Positions 1-8,099 of a DNA stretch of 36,600 nucleotides are shown here, one piece after another. The stretch's first letter is position 1. The number at the start of each line of letters is the position of its first letter. Location: contig CAZDKX010000010.1 in assembly GCA_964505935.1 (NCBI GenBank), forward strand, positions 1-36,600, given 5' to 3'. The notes under the pieces were generated by a model. It searched no databases and was not told the origin of the DNA. It saw only the letters and a list, made by a program, of their open reading frames with translations. Made by a program: the position numbers and the translations under genes. The DNA comes from JADGQM01 sp964505935. Its GTDB lineage: Bacteria; Desulfobacterota; Syntrophobacteria; Syntrophobacterales; Syntrophobacteraceae.

Positions 1-78
1 CCAAAATCAATGGGTGCGGACCCGCAGGAAATCTACGGCCGCATTCTGACCAAGACCCTGACGTGGTTGGACAAGTAA
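1..78 (+). CDS. C-terminal end of an unidentified protein (5' end outside window)
   Basis: The first frame is open from the window edge to a TAA at 76-78. It gives 25 residues ending in TLTWLDK. The stop is followed 46 bases later by wrbA on the same strand with no evident promoter between them, so the two may share a transcript. The fragment is too short to assign. Endings of this kind occur in alpha/beta hydrolases, but that is only a weak resemblance. Confidence 0.5.
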   Translation, partial: PKSMGADPQEIYGRILTKTLTWLDK

Positions 79-124
79 GGCCCGAGCATCGTGGCTGAGG
101 AAAGCATGAAGGAAAGGAAAAGCA

Positions 125-736
125 ATGAAAGTGCTGATCGCTTATTATTCGATGTACGGTCACGTACATCGACTGGCGCAGGCCATAGCCGAAGGCGTAC
201 GGGAGCTCCCCGGGGCGGAAGCGGTCCTGCGCCGTGTGCCGGAGACCCTCCCCCCCGAGGTATTGGAAAAGATGGGTGCGGTGGGGCCCCAGAAAACCAT
301 GGCCAAGGTACCGGTCGCCACGGTGGATGAGCTGGCAACGGCCGACGCCATCATCTTTGGCACCCCCACCCGCTTCGGCAACATGTGCGGGCAGATGCGC
401 CAATTCCTCGACGCGACGGGGCAGCTCTGGGCTCAGGGAGCTTTGGTGGGCAAAGTGGGGAGTGTCTTTGCCAGTTCGAACACCCAGCACGGCGGACAGG
501 AATCCACCATCCTCAGCTTCCATATCACGCTCCTCCACCATGGCATGGTCATTGTCGGCCTGCCCTACAGCTTTCAGGGTCAAATGCGCAATGATGAAAT
601 AACCGGTGGCTCCCCTTACGGCGCCTCGACAATTGCCGGTACGGGAGGAGAACGCGTGCCGACGGCGAACGAGCTTGCGGCCGCAAGGTATCAGGGGAAG
701 CATGTTGCTTCGATCGCGGCAAAACTCTCGAAATGA
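125..736 (+). CDS. wrbA: NAD(P)H:quinone oxidoreductase type IV (flavodoxin-like WrbA)
   Basis: WrbA-type flavoproteins are tetrameric FMN enzymes that reduce quinones by two electrons using NAD(P)H, which avoids semiquinone formation. The 203 residues match the usual length (E. coli about 198). The N-terminal beta strand runs into the FMN phosphate loop SMYGHV (9-14). The family signature PTRFGNM lies at 81-87, followed by the flavin-contacting SSNTQHGGQE (about 118-126) and GGSPYGAST (about 161-169). The ATG at 125 follows a purine-rich GAAAGGAAA ribosome-binding site. It converges with pckA. In an anaerobe the likely role is protection against oxidative or quinone stress, which is inferred from the family. 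Confidence 0.95.
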   Translation: MKVLIAYYSMYGHVHRLAQAIAEGVRELPGAEAVLRRVPETLPPEVLEKMGAVGPQKTMAKVPVATVDELATADAIIFGTPTRFGNMCGQMRQFLDATGQLWAQGALVGKVGSVFASSNTQHGGQESTILSFHITLLHHGMVIVGLPYSFQGQMRNDEITGGSPYGASTIAGTGGERVPTANELAAARYQGKHVASIAAKLSK

Positions 737-819
737 ATTTCTGGAGGACGGTCACGCGTTCTGATGGACCAGGATTTCCTCAACCTCCTGACCCACCAAC
801 AGCAGGAAGAACCCTCACG

Positions 820-850
820 AAACCGGCCTCCAGCTTGATGGCCCTGGTTT
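820..850. terminator. Hairpin between convergent wrbA and pckA
   Basis: AAACCGGCC (820-828) can pair with GGCC..GGTTT (840-850) across an 11-base loop, with a small bulge. The hairpin sits between two convergent genes, where a bidirectional terminator is expected. There is no T-run on either side, so an intrinsic terminator is not proven. Confidence 0.3.
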
Positions 851-862
851 GAAAGAAATGGC

Positions 863-2476
863 TCACCCGACTCTTGGCCCGGCGGCCTGGACTTCGGGGC
901 TTGCCTGGTCCTTGAACTGTTCGAAGTTCTCCTGGAACAGGATCGCGAGGCGTCGGGCCTGGGCGTCATACCGGTCTGTGTCGGACCAGGTGCGGCGGGT
1001 GTCGAGCAGTTCCGAGGGCACCCCCGGGCACTCCAGGGGCACCAACACCCCAAATTTGGGATCGGGTTGCATGGGTACCTTCTCGAGCGTTCCAGCCAGG
1101 GCTGCGTTGAGCAGCGCCCGGGTCAATTCGATCTTCATGCGCGAGCCGACGCCGTAGGGACCTCCCGTCCATCCGGTATTCACCAGCCAGCAGCTCACCT
1201 TATGGTCCTTGATCTTTTTGGCCAACATCTGAGCATAAACCGAAGGATGGCGAACCATAAAGGGCGCCCCGAAACAGGCGCTGAACGTGGCGCTGGGTTC
1301 TTTGACGCCGCTTTCGGTGCCGGCCACCTTGGCCGTGTAGCCGCTGATGAAATGATACATGGCCTGTTCCTCCGTCAATTTTGAAATCGGAGGAAGCACG
1401 CCGAAGGCGTCGGCCGTCAGCATGATAACCGTCCGCGGATGGCCCGCCATTCTGGTTGGCACAATGTTGGGGAGATGCGACAGGGGGTAGGAGGCGCGGG
1501 TGTTCTCCGTCAGCAGGGCGTCATCGAGGTCCAGACGACGAATGACCGGGTTCATGGAGACATTCTCCAAGATGGTCCCGAAACGCCGGGTGCATTCATA
1601 GATTTCCGGCTCCGAAGACTTGGAGAGGTTGATCACTTTCGCATAACAGCCGCCCTCAAAGTTGAAGATGCCGTTCTGCGACCAGCCGTGTTCGTCATCA
1701 CCGATCAGCAGTCGGTTCGGGTCTGCCGAAAGGGTTGTTTTGCCGGTTCCCGACAACCCGAAGAACACTGCCACGTCTTCGGGGTGGTCTTTGTGGACGT
1801 TGGCCGAGCAGTGCATGGAGAGGACATCCTGGGCCGGCAGCAGGAAGTTGAGGGCCGTGAAAATGGATTTCTTGATCTCCCCGGCATAGGACGTCCCCCC
1901 GATCAGTACCAGTTTGCGACTGAGGTGCAGGGCCACAAAGGTGCCGCTGCGGGTGCCATCGTCGTCGGGGTCCGCGTGAAAGTTTGGGCAGTGGAGCACC
2001 GTGAAATCCGGGACGAAGCTCTTGATTTGAGCTTTGTCCCGTGGCAGTTGAATGAACATGTTGCGGGCAAAGAGATTATGCCACGCAAATTCGGTGATCA
2101 ACCGGACAGACTGGCGGTGCCTTTCGTCGGCGCCCGCATAGCAGTCCTGCACAAAGGCCGTCTTGCCCCGCATATAGTTGGCCATGCGCCGGTGCAGCGC
2201 ATTGAACCGTTCTTCGGGGTACTTCACATTGACTTTGCCCCACCAGATGTCATGGGTGGTCGCCGGCTCGTCCACCACGTATTTGTCCTTGGCGGCCCTC
2301 CCGGTATGCTGACCCATGGACACGACCAGGGGGCCGAGGTGGGCGATTTGTCCCTCGTAGCGTCGAATGGCGAGCTCGTAAAGCTCAGGGGTTGACCGGT
2401 TCCAGTAAACATGCCTGAGCTGATACAAGCCCACCCGATCCAATTGATAATCGGGTATCAGATCGTCAAATTCCAT
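863..2476 (-). CDS. pckA: Phosphoenolpyruvate carboxykinase (ATP)
   Basis: This enzyme interconverts oxaloacetate + ATP and PEP + CO2 + ADP in the cytoplasm, at the gluconeogenic/anaplerotic node. At 537 residues it is the normal size for the ATP-dependent family. Visible signatures are the substrate-binding HTGRAAKDKY (57-66), GGTSYAGEIKKSIF (about 193-206), the kinase P-loop GLSGTGKTTLS (240-250) and the metal-binding LIGDDEHGW (about 257-265). The GTP-type enzyme is unrelated in sequence. The ATG follows AAAGGAGG at good spacing. A small exported-protein gene lies 77 bases upstream on the same strand and may share its promoter. All catalytic motifs look intact. Confidence 0.97.
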   Translation of the reverse strand: MEFDDLIPDYQLDRVGLYQLRHVYWNRSTPELYELAIRRYEGQIAHLGPLVVSMGQHTGRAAKDKYVVDEPATTHDIWWGKVNVKYPEERFNALHRRMANYMRGKTAFVQDCYAGADERHRQSVRLITEFAWHNLFARNMFIQLPRDKAQIKSFVPDFTVLHCPNFHADPDDDGTRSGTFVALHLSRKLVLIGGTSYAGEIKKSIFTALNFLLPAQDVLSMHCSANVHKDHPEDVAVFFGLSGTGKTTLSADPNRLLIGDDEHGWSQNGIFNFEGGCYAKVINLSKSSEPEIYECTRRFGTILENVSMNPVIRRLDLDDALLTENTRASYPLSHLPNIVPTRMAGHPRTVIMLTADAFGVLPPISKLTEEQAMYHFISGYTAKVAGTESGVKEPSATFSACFGAPFMVRHPSVYAQMLAKKIKDHKVSCWLVNTGWTGGPYGVGSRMKIELTRALLNAALAGTLEKVPMQPDPKFGVLVPLECPGVPSELLDTRRTWSDTDRYDAQARRLAILFQENFEQFKDQASPEVQAAGPRVG

Positions 2477-2553
2477 AAACAGCCTCCTTTCGTGTTCTTT
2501 TCGCCAGTCGCCGCGGTTCGGGGCCTCCGGTTTGCCGTGACAGACCCCACGGC

Positions 2554-2802
2554 CTACTTGTTGAGCTCTCGAACCCGTTGCAGGTACCGCTCCGAAGCAT
2601 CCTCAACGGCTTTCTGCATCGTGGCGTTGTCACTCTTGAGCCTCTGTAACTGCTCAATGCTCAGCCCCAGTGCGGCAACATAGCCATTCTGAAACGCGAT
2701 CTTTATGAGGTTGGTGTCTTTGTTGGATAGAGCACCATAGGCCGCCACTACCGTAAAGGACCCTATCCCCATCACGACAAGCACGGTTTTGATTCTCATC
2801 AT
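2554..2802 (-). CDS. Small exported or membrane-anchored hypothetical protein
   Basis: An 82-residue protein with a hydrophobic N-terminus (about residues 4-25, ending near VVAAYGA) that reads as a signal peptide or single membrane anchor. After it comes a charged, probably helical segment (LGLSIEQLQRLKSDNATMQ onward) likely to form a coiled coil. I recognise no family. The start is supported by GAGGAGAG just upstream and by a good promoter-like sequence at 2822-2851. It lies upstream of pckA in the same direction. A periplasmic helical protein is an inference from composition only. Confidence 0.7.
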   Translation of the reverse strand: MMRIKTVLVVMGIGSFTVVAAYGALSNKDTNLIKIAFQNGYVAALGLSIEQLQRLKSDNATMQKAVEDASERYLQRVRELNK

Positions 2803-2821
2803 GCGCTCTCCTCAGTTATTG

Positions 2822-2851
2822 AGTATAAATGGAATCTCTCGGTGGTGTAAA
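2822..2851 (-). promoter_or_regulatory. Sigma-70-type promoter for the 2554-2802 gene (and perhaps pckA)
   Basis: On the minus strand TTTACA (2851-2846) and TATACT (2827-2822) are separated by 18 bases, and each matches the consensus at five of six positions. Transcription would begin about 13 bases before the ATG at 2802, just ahead of its ribosome-binding site. Confidence 0.5.
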
Positions 2852-3055
2852 GGAATCTCCAGGGCCATGATGGAAATGTGGCTTGCTCCCGGAAATCCAT
2901 CTCGGTTAATATCAGGCATTCGAAAACATTGACCTCATGCCTTTGAGACGGTCCTGGCGGATTGAGCTGCTTCGTGGGACTGGCGTGCAGGGTTTGCAGG
3001 CTCGGTCATTTCAGGGACGTAACCAGCAAGGCGTTACCGAGGAGCAATCATCCAG

Positions 3056-3781
3056 ATGAAATCACCATATGCAATCGATGGGATCGCCGATCAGGTTTTG
3101 AGCGTCATCGCCCCGGGGCGGCCGGTTTCAAGGAGGAGAGTCCTCAAGCTCTGTGGGGCTACGGTGGCCTGGCTTGCCTCATGGGACTATTTCGGGATGG
3201 GCAGTGGCTTGGGTGCTCCGTTGATCATCACCGAGCAGGCCGGCGGCCTGGTGGTTGCCGATCCCACGCGATGCGTGGCCTGCCGCCGGTGCGAACTCGC
3301 CTGCACCGAATTCAATGATGGTAAGTCGTCCCCCGCAACCGCGCGCATCAAGGTGAGGCGCAATCTGCACTTCGGCTCCTCGGGGCTCGATGCCGGCAAA
3401 CGGGGAGACGGTGACTGGGGATCCGGACTGATCATTCAGGACGTCTGCAAACAGTGTCCTCACCCCGTTCCCTGTGCCGATGCCTGTCCCAACGGCGCCA
3501 TCGAAGCCAAACCACCCCTCAACGCCAGGGTCATCGATCCGGCCAAATGTACCGGCTGTAAATTGTGTCTGAAAGCCTGTCCGTGGGAGATGATCGCCTT
3601 CGATCCGGAAAGCGGCAAAGCGACCAAATGTTTTCTGTGCGACGGCAGGCCAAAATGCGTCGAGGCCTGCCCGGCGGAGGCCCTGAGGTATGTGCCCTGG
3701 GTTGACCTGACCGGCAGGGTCCCGCCCCGGATCGCTCCTATCTTGAATAAGTCCATGGCATGCGGGGATTGCCACCAATAG
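3056..3781 (+). CDS. ydhY: YdhY-like polyferredoxin (four 4Fe-4S clusters) with Tat-like N-terminus
   Basis: Predicted electron-transfer partner of the downstream AOR-family enzyme. Of 241 residues, 16 cysteines form four ferredoxin-type groups: C73/76/79/83, C131/134/140/144, C165/168/171/175 and C192/195/201/205. The pattern and spacing resemble E. coli YdhY, encoded next to YdhV in the ydhYVWXUT operon. SRRRVLK (25-31) precedes a moderately hydrophobic stretch (about 32-48), as in twin-arginine signals, so export is plausible. Unusually, the protein ends CGDCHQ: C236, C239 and H240 form a CxxCH motif like a c-type heme site. The start follows GAGGAG. The stop at 3779-3781 is 23 bases before the ydhV ATG. 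Confidence 0.85.
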   Translation: MKSPYAIDGIADQVLSVIAPGRPVSRRRVLKLCGATVAWLASWDYFGMGSGLGAPLIITEQAGGLVVADPTRCVACRRCELACTEFNDGKSSPATARIKVRRNLHFGSSGLDAGKRGDGDWGSGLIIQDVCKQCPHPVPCADACPNGAIEAKPPLNARVIDPAKCTGCKLCLKACPWEMIAFDPESGKATKCFLCDGRPKCVEACPAEALRYVPWVDLTGRVPPRIAPILNKSMACGDCHQ

Positions 3782-3804
3782 GCGCAGCGGAAAGCGAGGA
3801 CGGA

Positions 3805-5907
3805 ATGGCGCAATATGGGGGGTGGGCAGGAACAGTGTTGCGGGTTGACTTGTCGAGCGGGCGAATCACCACGGAAGACACGGTCGAGAAATACCAGGAC
3901 ACGATCGGCGGCACGGGACTGGGATACCAGGTCCTCTGGGAGGAAGTGGCGCCAGAAGTGAAGGCCTTCGATCCCGAAAACAAGATCATCTTTGCTACCG
4001 GTCCCCTGGCCGGCACCAGCGCTCCCTGCAGCGGCAGGACCGCCGTCACCACCCTGTGGCCGGTCTGCTGGCCCAAGCACCTGGTCGGGTCGGGGCATAT
4101 GGGCGGCCACTTTGCCGCCGAACTGAAGTATGCCGGGTTTGACGCCGTCATCATCGAAGGCAGGGCCGACCAGCCGGTCTGGCTCGCCGTTTGTGATGGC
4201 AGGGCGGAAATCCGGGATGCGCGCAGCCTCTGGGGACAGGGCATCCGGCGGACCACCCATGAAATTTCCCGGGAGATGGGACCCGAGGCGGTCGTGGCGG
4301 CCATCGGTCAGGCCGGGGAAAACCTGGTCCCCATGTCGGTTATCATCAACTCGGTTTCCCATTCCGCGGCTGGCGGCGCCGTGATGGGCTCGAAGAACCT
4401 GAAAGCCATCGGCGTGCGGGGGACCGGCAGCATCTGCATCGGCGGGAACAAAGAAGAATGGGAAAAGGTGGTCAAGTATCATCTGTCGCTCTTCGGCGCC
4501 AACAATCAGAACGTGGTGCCGAGCAGCCCGCAGCCCTGGGCGGAGCATTACCATCCGGGCTCACGCTGGGTGGCCTCGCGAGGACGGCAATGGGGCGCCG
4601 CCAACCCGCCCATCGATACCGGCACCTGCGAGCCGCACAACCTCAACCGTATTGCCTATCGGAGCAACAATGCCGCCTTTTTTCTGGGCGAGAAGGCCTG
4701 GCAGTATACGGTGCGAGGGAACGGCTGCACGGCCTGCCCCATCCGGTGCCACTCCCGGATCAAAGTCCCGGCCGTGGCTTCGAAGTACGGCATCGCGGAA
4801 ACCGGTCAGAGCACCTGTGTTCGTCTGGTCTTGGGCAAGTGGTTCTTCAGGAATTTCCCGGACGGTCCCATGGGCCAGACGTCCATCGAAGCGGCCATGG
4901 TGGGGATGCACCATGCCGACGACCTTGGCCTGTGGGACAACTACGGCCAGCTCCAGCGTGACTTCCAGTACTGTTACTACGAGGGAATCTTTGCGAGCAA
5001 AGTGGGAGAAAAGGAATTCAAAAGCTATTCCTGGGACAAATATGAAAAGGGTGATCCCGCTTTTCTGTTCGAACTGCTCCCGAGGATTGCCGGCAGGGAA
5101 GGGGAGCTGGCAACGGCCCTGGGGCTCGGCACCGGAGCCATGCTGGAGCGGTGGGGAATTGGCGAAGCGGACTGGAAGAGCAATCGTGCCCTGCAATACT
5201 GGAAACTGGGGCATCCCAAGCATCATGCCAACGAAGATGCGGGCCAGTGCGGGGTCATCATCAACACGCAATACAATCGTGACGCCCAGTGCCATTCCCA
5301 CACCAATTTCATCCGCAACGGGCTCCCCCTGGAGGTCCAGAAGAAGCTCGCCGTCGCGCTTTGGGGTTCCGATGCCGCCGTCGACGCCCCGGGGGCGTTC
5401 ACGCCCATGAACGTCTACAAGGCCAAGATGGCCAAATGGGCCCTGCTGCGCAAGGAGCTCCACGACTCGATCGCCCTCTGCAACTGGATGGGGCCATGGT
5501 CCTCGTCGCCGCTCAAGGAGCGGGGTTATCAGGGAGACGATACCCTCGAGTCCCTGCTTTACAGTCTGGTTACCGGGGACAGGAAGTCGCCTCAGGAGCT
5601 CGACGAGGCTGCCGAACGGATCTTCGTCCTCCACCGCGCCCTGACCATCCGGGGCATGGGCACCAGGGAGATGCGCACGCAGCATGATACCGTTCCGGAC
5701 TGGGTTTACGGGGACGACAAAGACCGCGTGCCCCTTACCCCTGGGACGATTCAAATGGACAAGGACGACATCCGGAAGGCCATGCGGATGTTTTACGAAG
5801 AAGTCGGCTGGGACTGGGAGACCGGAGCGCCCACGCGAGAAACCTACCGCCGGCTGGGGTTGGTGAAGGTTGCCGAAGAACTGGAGAAGAAGGGGCTGGT
5901 CGGGTGA
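3805..5907 (+). CDS. ydhV: YdhV-like aldehyde:ferredoxin oxidoreductase family enzyme (W/Mo-bis-pterin)
   Basis: Members of this family hold a tungsten or molybdenum bis-pyranopterin cofactor and one 4Fe-4S cluster, and oxidise or reduce aldehydes or related compounds with ferredoxin. The 700 residues equal the length I recall for E. coli YdhV, and similarity appears to run end to end, including GWAG-LRV-L-SG at the N-terminus, APCSGR (about 74-79) and GQAGENLVP (168-176). The FeS ligands are C308, C311 and C315 (CTACPIRC) with C559 (LCNWMG). The AOR-type pterin motif is around DDLGLW (372-377). ATG at 3805 is chosen because GCGAGGA lies four bases upstream; an in-frame ATG at 3760 would overlap ydhY and lacks this. 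There is no signal peptide of its own. The physiological substrate is unknown. Confidence 0.93.
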   Translation: MAQYGGWAGTVLRVDLSSGRITTEDTVEKYQDTIGGTGLGYQVLWEEVAPEVKAFDPENKIIFATGPLAGTSAPCSGRTAVTTLWPVCWPKHLVGSGHMGGHFAAELKYAGFDAVIIEGRADQPVWLAVCDGRAEIRDARSLWGQGIRRTTHEISREMGPEAVVAAIGQAGENLVPMSVIINSVSHSAAGGAVMGSKNLKAIGVRGTGSICIGGNKEEWEKVVKYHLSLFGANNQNVVPSSPQPWAEHYHPGSRWVASRGRQWGAANPPIDTGTCEPHNLNRIAYRSNNAAFFLGEKAWQYTVRGNGCTACPIRCHSRIKVPAVASKYGIAETGQSTCVRLVLGKWFFRNFPDGPMGQTSIEAAMVGMHHADDLGLWDNYGQLQRDFQYCYYEGIFASKVGEKEFKSYSWDKYEKGDPAFLFELLPRIAGREGELATALGLGTGAMLERWGIGEADWKSNRALQYWKLGHPKHHANEDAGQCGVIINTQYNRDAQCHSHTNFIRNGLPLEVQKKLAVALWGSDAAVDAPGAFTPMNVYKAKMAKWALLRKELHDSIALCNWMGPWSSSPLKERGYQGDDTLESLLYSLVTGDRKSPQELDEAAERIFVLHRALTIRGMGTREMRTQHDTVPDWVYGDDKDRVPLTPGTIQMDKDDIRKAMRMFYEEVGWDWETGAPTRETYRRLGLVKVAEELEKKGLVG

Positions 5908-6458
5908 TGGAAGCCGGTGAGCTCGCCGAATTCATCAGGGAACGCAGCAAAGCGGGCGAACTGCTCGCCCTGGCGGACCTCAAGGCGGCGTTTGCCGACG
6001 GCCAAGCCCCGGGTGCCGACCCAACGGCAGAACCGGTCCCTGCTGCCGTGTTAATCCAGGAAGCCATGAGCACGCACCCGGACATCAGGGTGATCCTGGA
6101 CGACGCCGGCGGCGCTCATTATTTCTCCGAACAGTCCATGACCGGGGCCTACGCCCGGATGCTGCTGCTCAAAGGCCAGGGACCGCTGGGGATGATGGCG
6201 GAAGTGATCCGGGAACATTCCCGAGTCTACCCGCGCCCGGTCCCGCTCGCTCTCTTTCAAGCCGCTCCCTTCAGTTTGAGCGACGACGAGCTTGCCTGCT
6301 GTCTGCAAGAGGTGCCGGGCAACGCTCGGTACCGGGACATTGCCCGCCTTACCACTTCTATCGGGAATGTCTTTCTGTATTCCACCGATCATCTCGACCC
6401 CGGATATGCGGCCATGCTGGCAGAGTGGGCGGATGTGGGACAGGCCCAAAATCCTTAG
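5907..6458 (+). CDS. Unknown protein coupled to the YdhY-YdhV pair
   Basis: A 183-residue soluble protein whose ATG overlaps the ydhV stop codon (TGATG, with base 5907 shared), which indicates translational coupling. A GTG at 5904 is a possible alternative start. It has no signal peptide, membrane segment or cysteine motif, apart from one pair in LACC. The N-terminal third is alpha-helical and acidic (ELAEFIRERSKAGELLALAD), followed by a probable mixed alpha/beta domain. I recognise no family. Its place matches ydhW in the E. coli operon order, but I cannot claim homology from sequence alone. It could be an assembly factor, a regulatory protein or a third subunit; all three are inferences from position. 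Confidence 0.75.
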   Translation: MEAGELAEFIRERSKAGELLALADLKAAFADGQAPGADPTAEPVPAAVLIQEAMSTHPDIRVILDDAGGAHYFSEQSMTGAYARMLLLKGQGPLGMMAEVIREHSRVYPRPVPLALFQAAPFSLSDDELACCLQEVPGNARYRDIARLTTSIGNVFLYSTDHLDPGYAAMLAEWADVGQAQNP

Positions 6459-6519
6459 AAACCGTCCAAACAAAGTCTGCGGGCGTGTCTGCTCTCGAGG
6501 AGCATGCCAAGGCAGAACC

Positions 6520-7038
6520 TTACCATCCGGCATAAAAGCTTTGAACGCTCAAATACCAGCCCAGCATGAGCAACAGAGGCAGTTCGTCCAGCTCCCGCGA
6601 GGGGGCTGCTGTCTCGATAACGGCCTGTTTCCTCAGCGGATTGGATAACTTTGACTTCAGCACAAAGAGGAGCTCCCCCTTTGCATTGTAAAAGCCCCAT
6701 TGGGTTCGCCAGGAATTCGTTGCGTTCCAGAGGAACCGGCTGCCCGTGGCACACTCCACCCAGCCATCGCCCCTGAGAGAAGCCCGGAGGACTGCCAGGT
6801 CCTGACTCGCATCGGGCCCCCGGACCGTCACCTGCCGCCTGAAAACCCCAGCCCCCTTGATCGTCCACCGTTGCGTCGCCGCACTTCCCGTCCTCCACGT
6901 TCCATGAGCAGTCGCTGCGTTCTCAAAGCGCAGCTCCCCTACCAGGCTGCCCTCTGCATACAACTCAAAATGACGCATAAACATCGTTGGCTGAACCCAG
7001 AGGAGCTCCAAACCAACAGCCGGTGCCAGCTTTTTCAT
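6520..7038 (-). CDS. Unknown beta-rich cytosolic protein (possibly tubby/LURP-one-like fold)
   Basis: A 172-residue protein with no signal peptide. Its alternating hydrophobic pattern suggests many beta strands (RHFELYAEGSLVGELRFE; WGFYNAKGELLFVLK). It ends in a hydrophobic helix (ELPLLLMLGWYLSV, about 151-164). That layout, a beta-barrel closed around a C-terminal hydrophobic helix, recalls tubby-C/LURP-one/scramblase folds, but I see no diagnostic motif and the comparison is tentative. The ATG follows AGGAAAC. It converges with the gene ending at 6458. It looks like a real gene from its regular amino-acid composition and plausible start. Confidence 0.6.
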   Translation of the reverse strand: MKKLAPAVGLELLWVQPTMFMRHFELYAEGSLVGELRFENAATAHGTWRTGSAATQRWTIKGAGVFRRQVTVRGPDASQDLAVLRASLRGDGWVECATGSRFLWNATNSWRTQWGFYNAKGELLFVLKSKLSNPLRKQAVIETAAPSRELDELPLLLMLGWYLSVQSFYAGW

Positions 7039-7323
7039 GAGAGGTTTCCTGTTGTCTCAGGTTTCGCCTGGTGACGACTGCCGACGATCGTGCAGAGGTA
7101 GAGCATTTCCATGGATTTCAGCCTAAAGCAACCGAAAAGTGAGGGTATTCTTTCCCGGAGCGCTTTTCTATTAGAAGGTTCTTCGAGAGCTCTCGTTGTG
7201 GTATTAGAATATTCAGGTCTTCTGCGGTGGCTTAATGAGCGTTGTGGTTTTCCATCCACGGGAAGGGAGAAGGGCCGAAGAACTGCTTGCCCTGGCGGGT
7301 CATGAAGTTCAAGCGGAGGTAAT

Positions 7324-8085
7324 ATGAAAATCCTGGTGATCAATGGTACTTACCGTCCCGAGGGAACGACGTCCGAGCTCGTACGGTCCTTCATGGAAGG
7401 AGTCAGGTTCCGGGGTGGGGCGGCAGAACAGATCATACTCCGTGATCAAACCATTGGCTACTGCACCAATTGCCTCAAATGCTACCGTTTTAGCGGCGAC
7501 GGCGTGGCTCCGTGCAGTCAGCGGGACGATATGGATGAAATCATCGAGCGGATCGTCGAGGCGGACGGCATCCTCTTTGCCTCCCCGGTGCACAACGGGT
7601 TTGTGACGGGCCTGATGACGGTCTTCTGGGAGCGTCTCTCCTGGCGCGTGGCGCGTCCCGGCGGGCCGGTGCTCCAGTGCATGAGCATCGAATCCCGCAT
7701 TACCGACAAAATCCGGGCGCTGGGCGCCATCTCAAGCGCCGGGGGCATGCCCGAGCGGTTGCGCCGATTCTGTGATGACGGCACGCCCTGGCTGAAAAGC
7801 AATGCCCCGTTGATGCTCCACGGACAGTGGATTGGCGACCTGTATGCCGGGGCGGAGCTCGAACGTATGCCGGAAACCACGCAGGACTGGCAGCGGCTCT
7901 ATTTCCTGCGGCGATTGAGCACCAGCCAGCGACAGCAGGCCCATGGCCTCGGCGCAAAAATCGTCCAGGCCATTCAGTATGGCCGACTGAAGGCCTGCAC
8001 CATGGAAAGGATGGTCCACCCGGTGGTGCGACGGATGATGGAGCTCATCTTCACCATCAGCCCGTCCTATCGCGTCGCCAAATAG
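7324..8085 (+). CDS. NAD(P)H-dependent FMN reductase / iron-sulfur flavoprotein-like
   Basis: A flavodoxin-fold FMN protein of 253 residues. The first strand MKILVINGTYR leads into the phosphate loop (PEGTTSELV, about 12-20), and SPVHNGFVTGLM marks the second flavin loop. Four cysteines, C47, C50, C53 and C64 (CTNCLKC, then C and DDM), follow the compact pattern of iron-sulfur flavoproteins, so a 4Fe-4S cluster is possible. Related reductases also keep such cysteines without a cluster. The C-terminal third (TMERMVHPVVRRMMELIFTI) is an extension beyond the minimal domain. The start follows GCGGAGGT. It ends 14 bases from the convergent E1 beta gene. Its electron donor and acceptor are unknown. 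Confidence 0.85.
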   Translation: MKILVINGTYRPEGTTSELVRSFMEGVRFRGGAAEQIILRDQTIGYCTNCLKCYRFSGDGVAPCSQRDDMDEIIERIVEADGILFASPVHNGFVTGLMTVFWERLSWRVARPGGPVLQCMSIESRITDKIRALGAISSAGGMPERLRRFCDDGTPWLKSNAPLMLHGQWIGDLYAGAELERMPETTQDWQRLYFLRRLSTSQRQQAHGLGAKIVQAIQYGRLKACTMERMVHPVVRRMMELIFTISPSYRVAK

Positions 8086-8099
8086 GAGTCCCCCAGACC

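Noticed and set aside
2977..2998. Sigma-54 promoter (TGGCGTGC...TTTGCAG) before the ferredoxin
   Set aside because: The GG-to-GC distance is 12 rather than the required 10 bases, so it does not fit a -24/-12 element.
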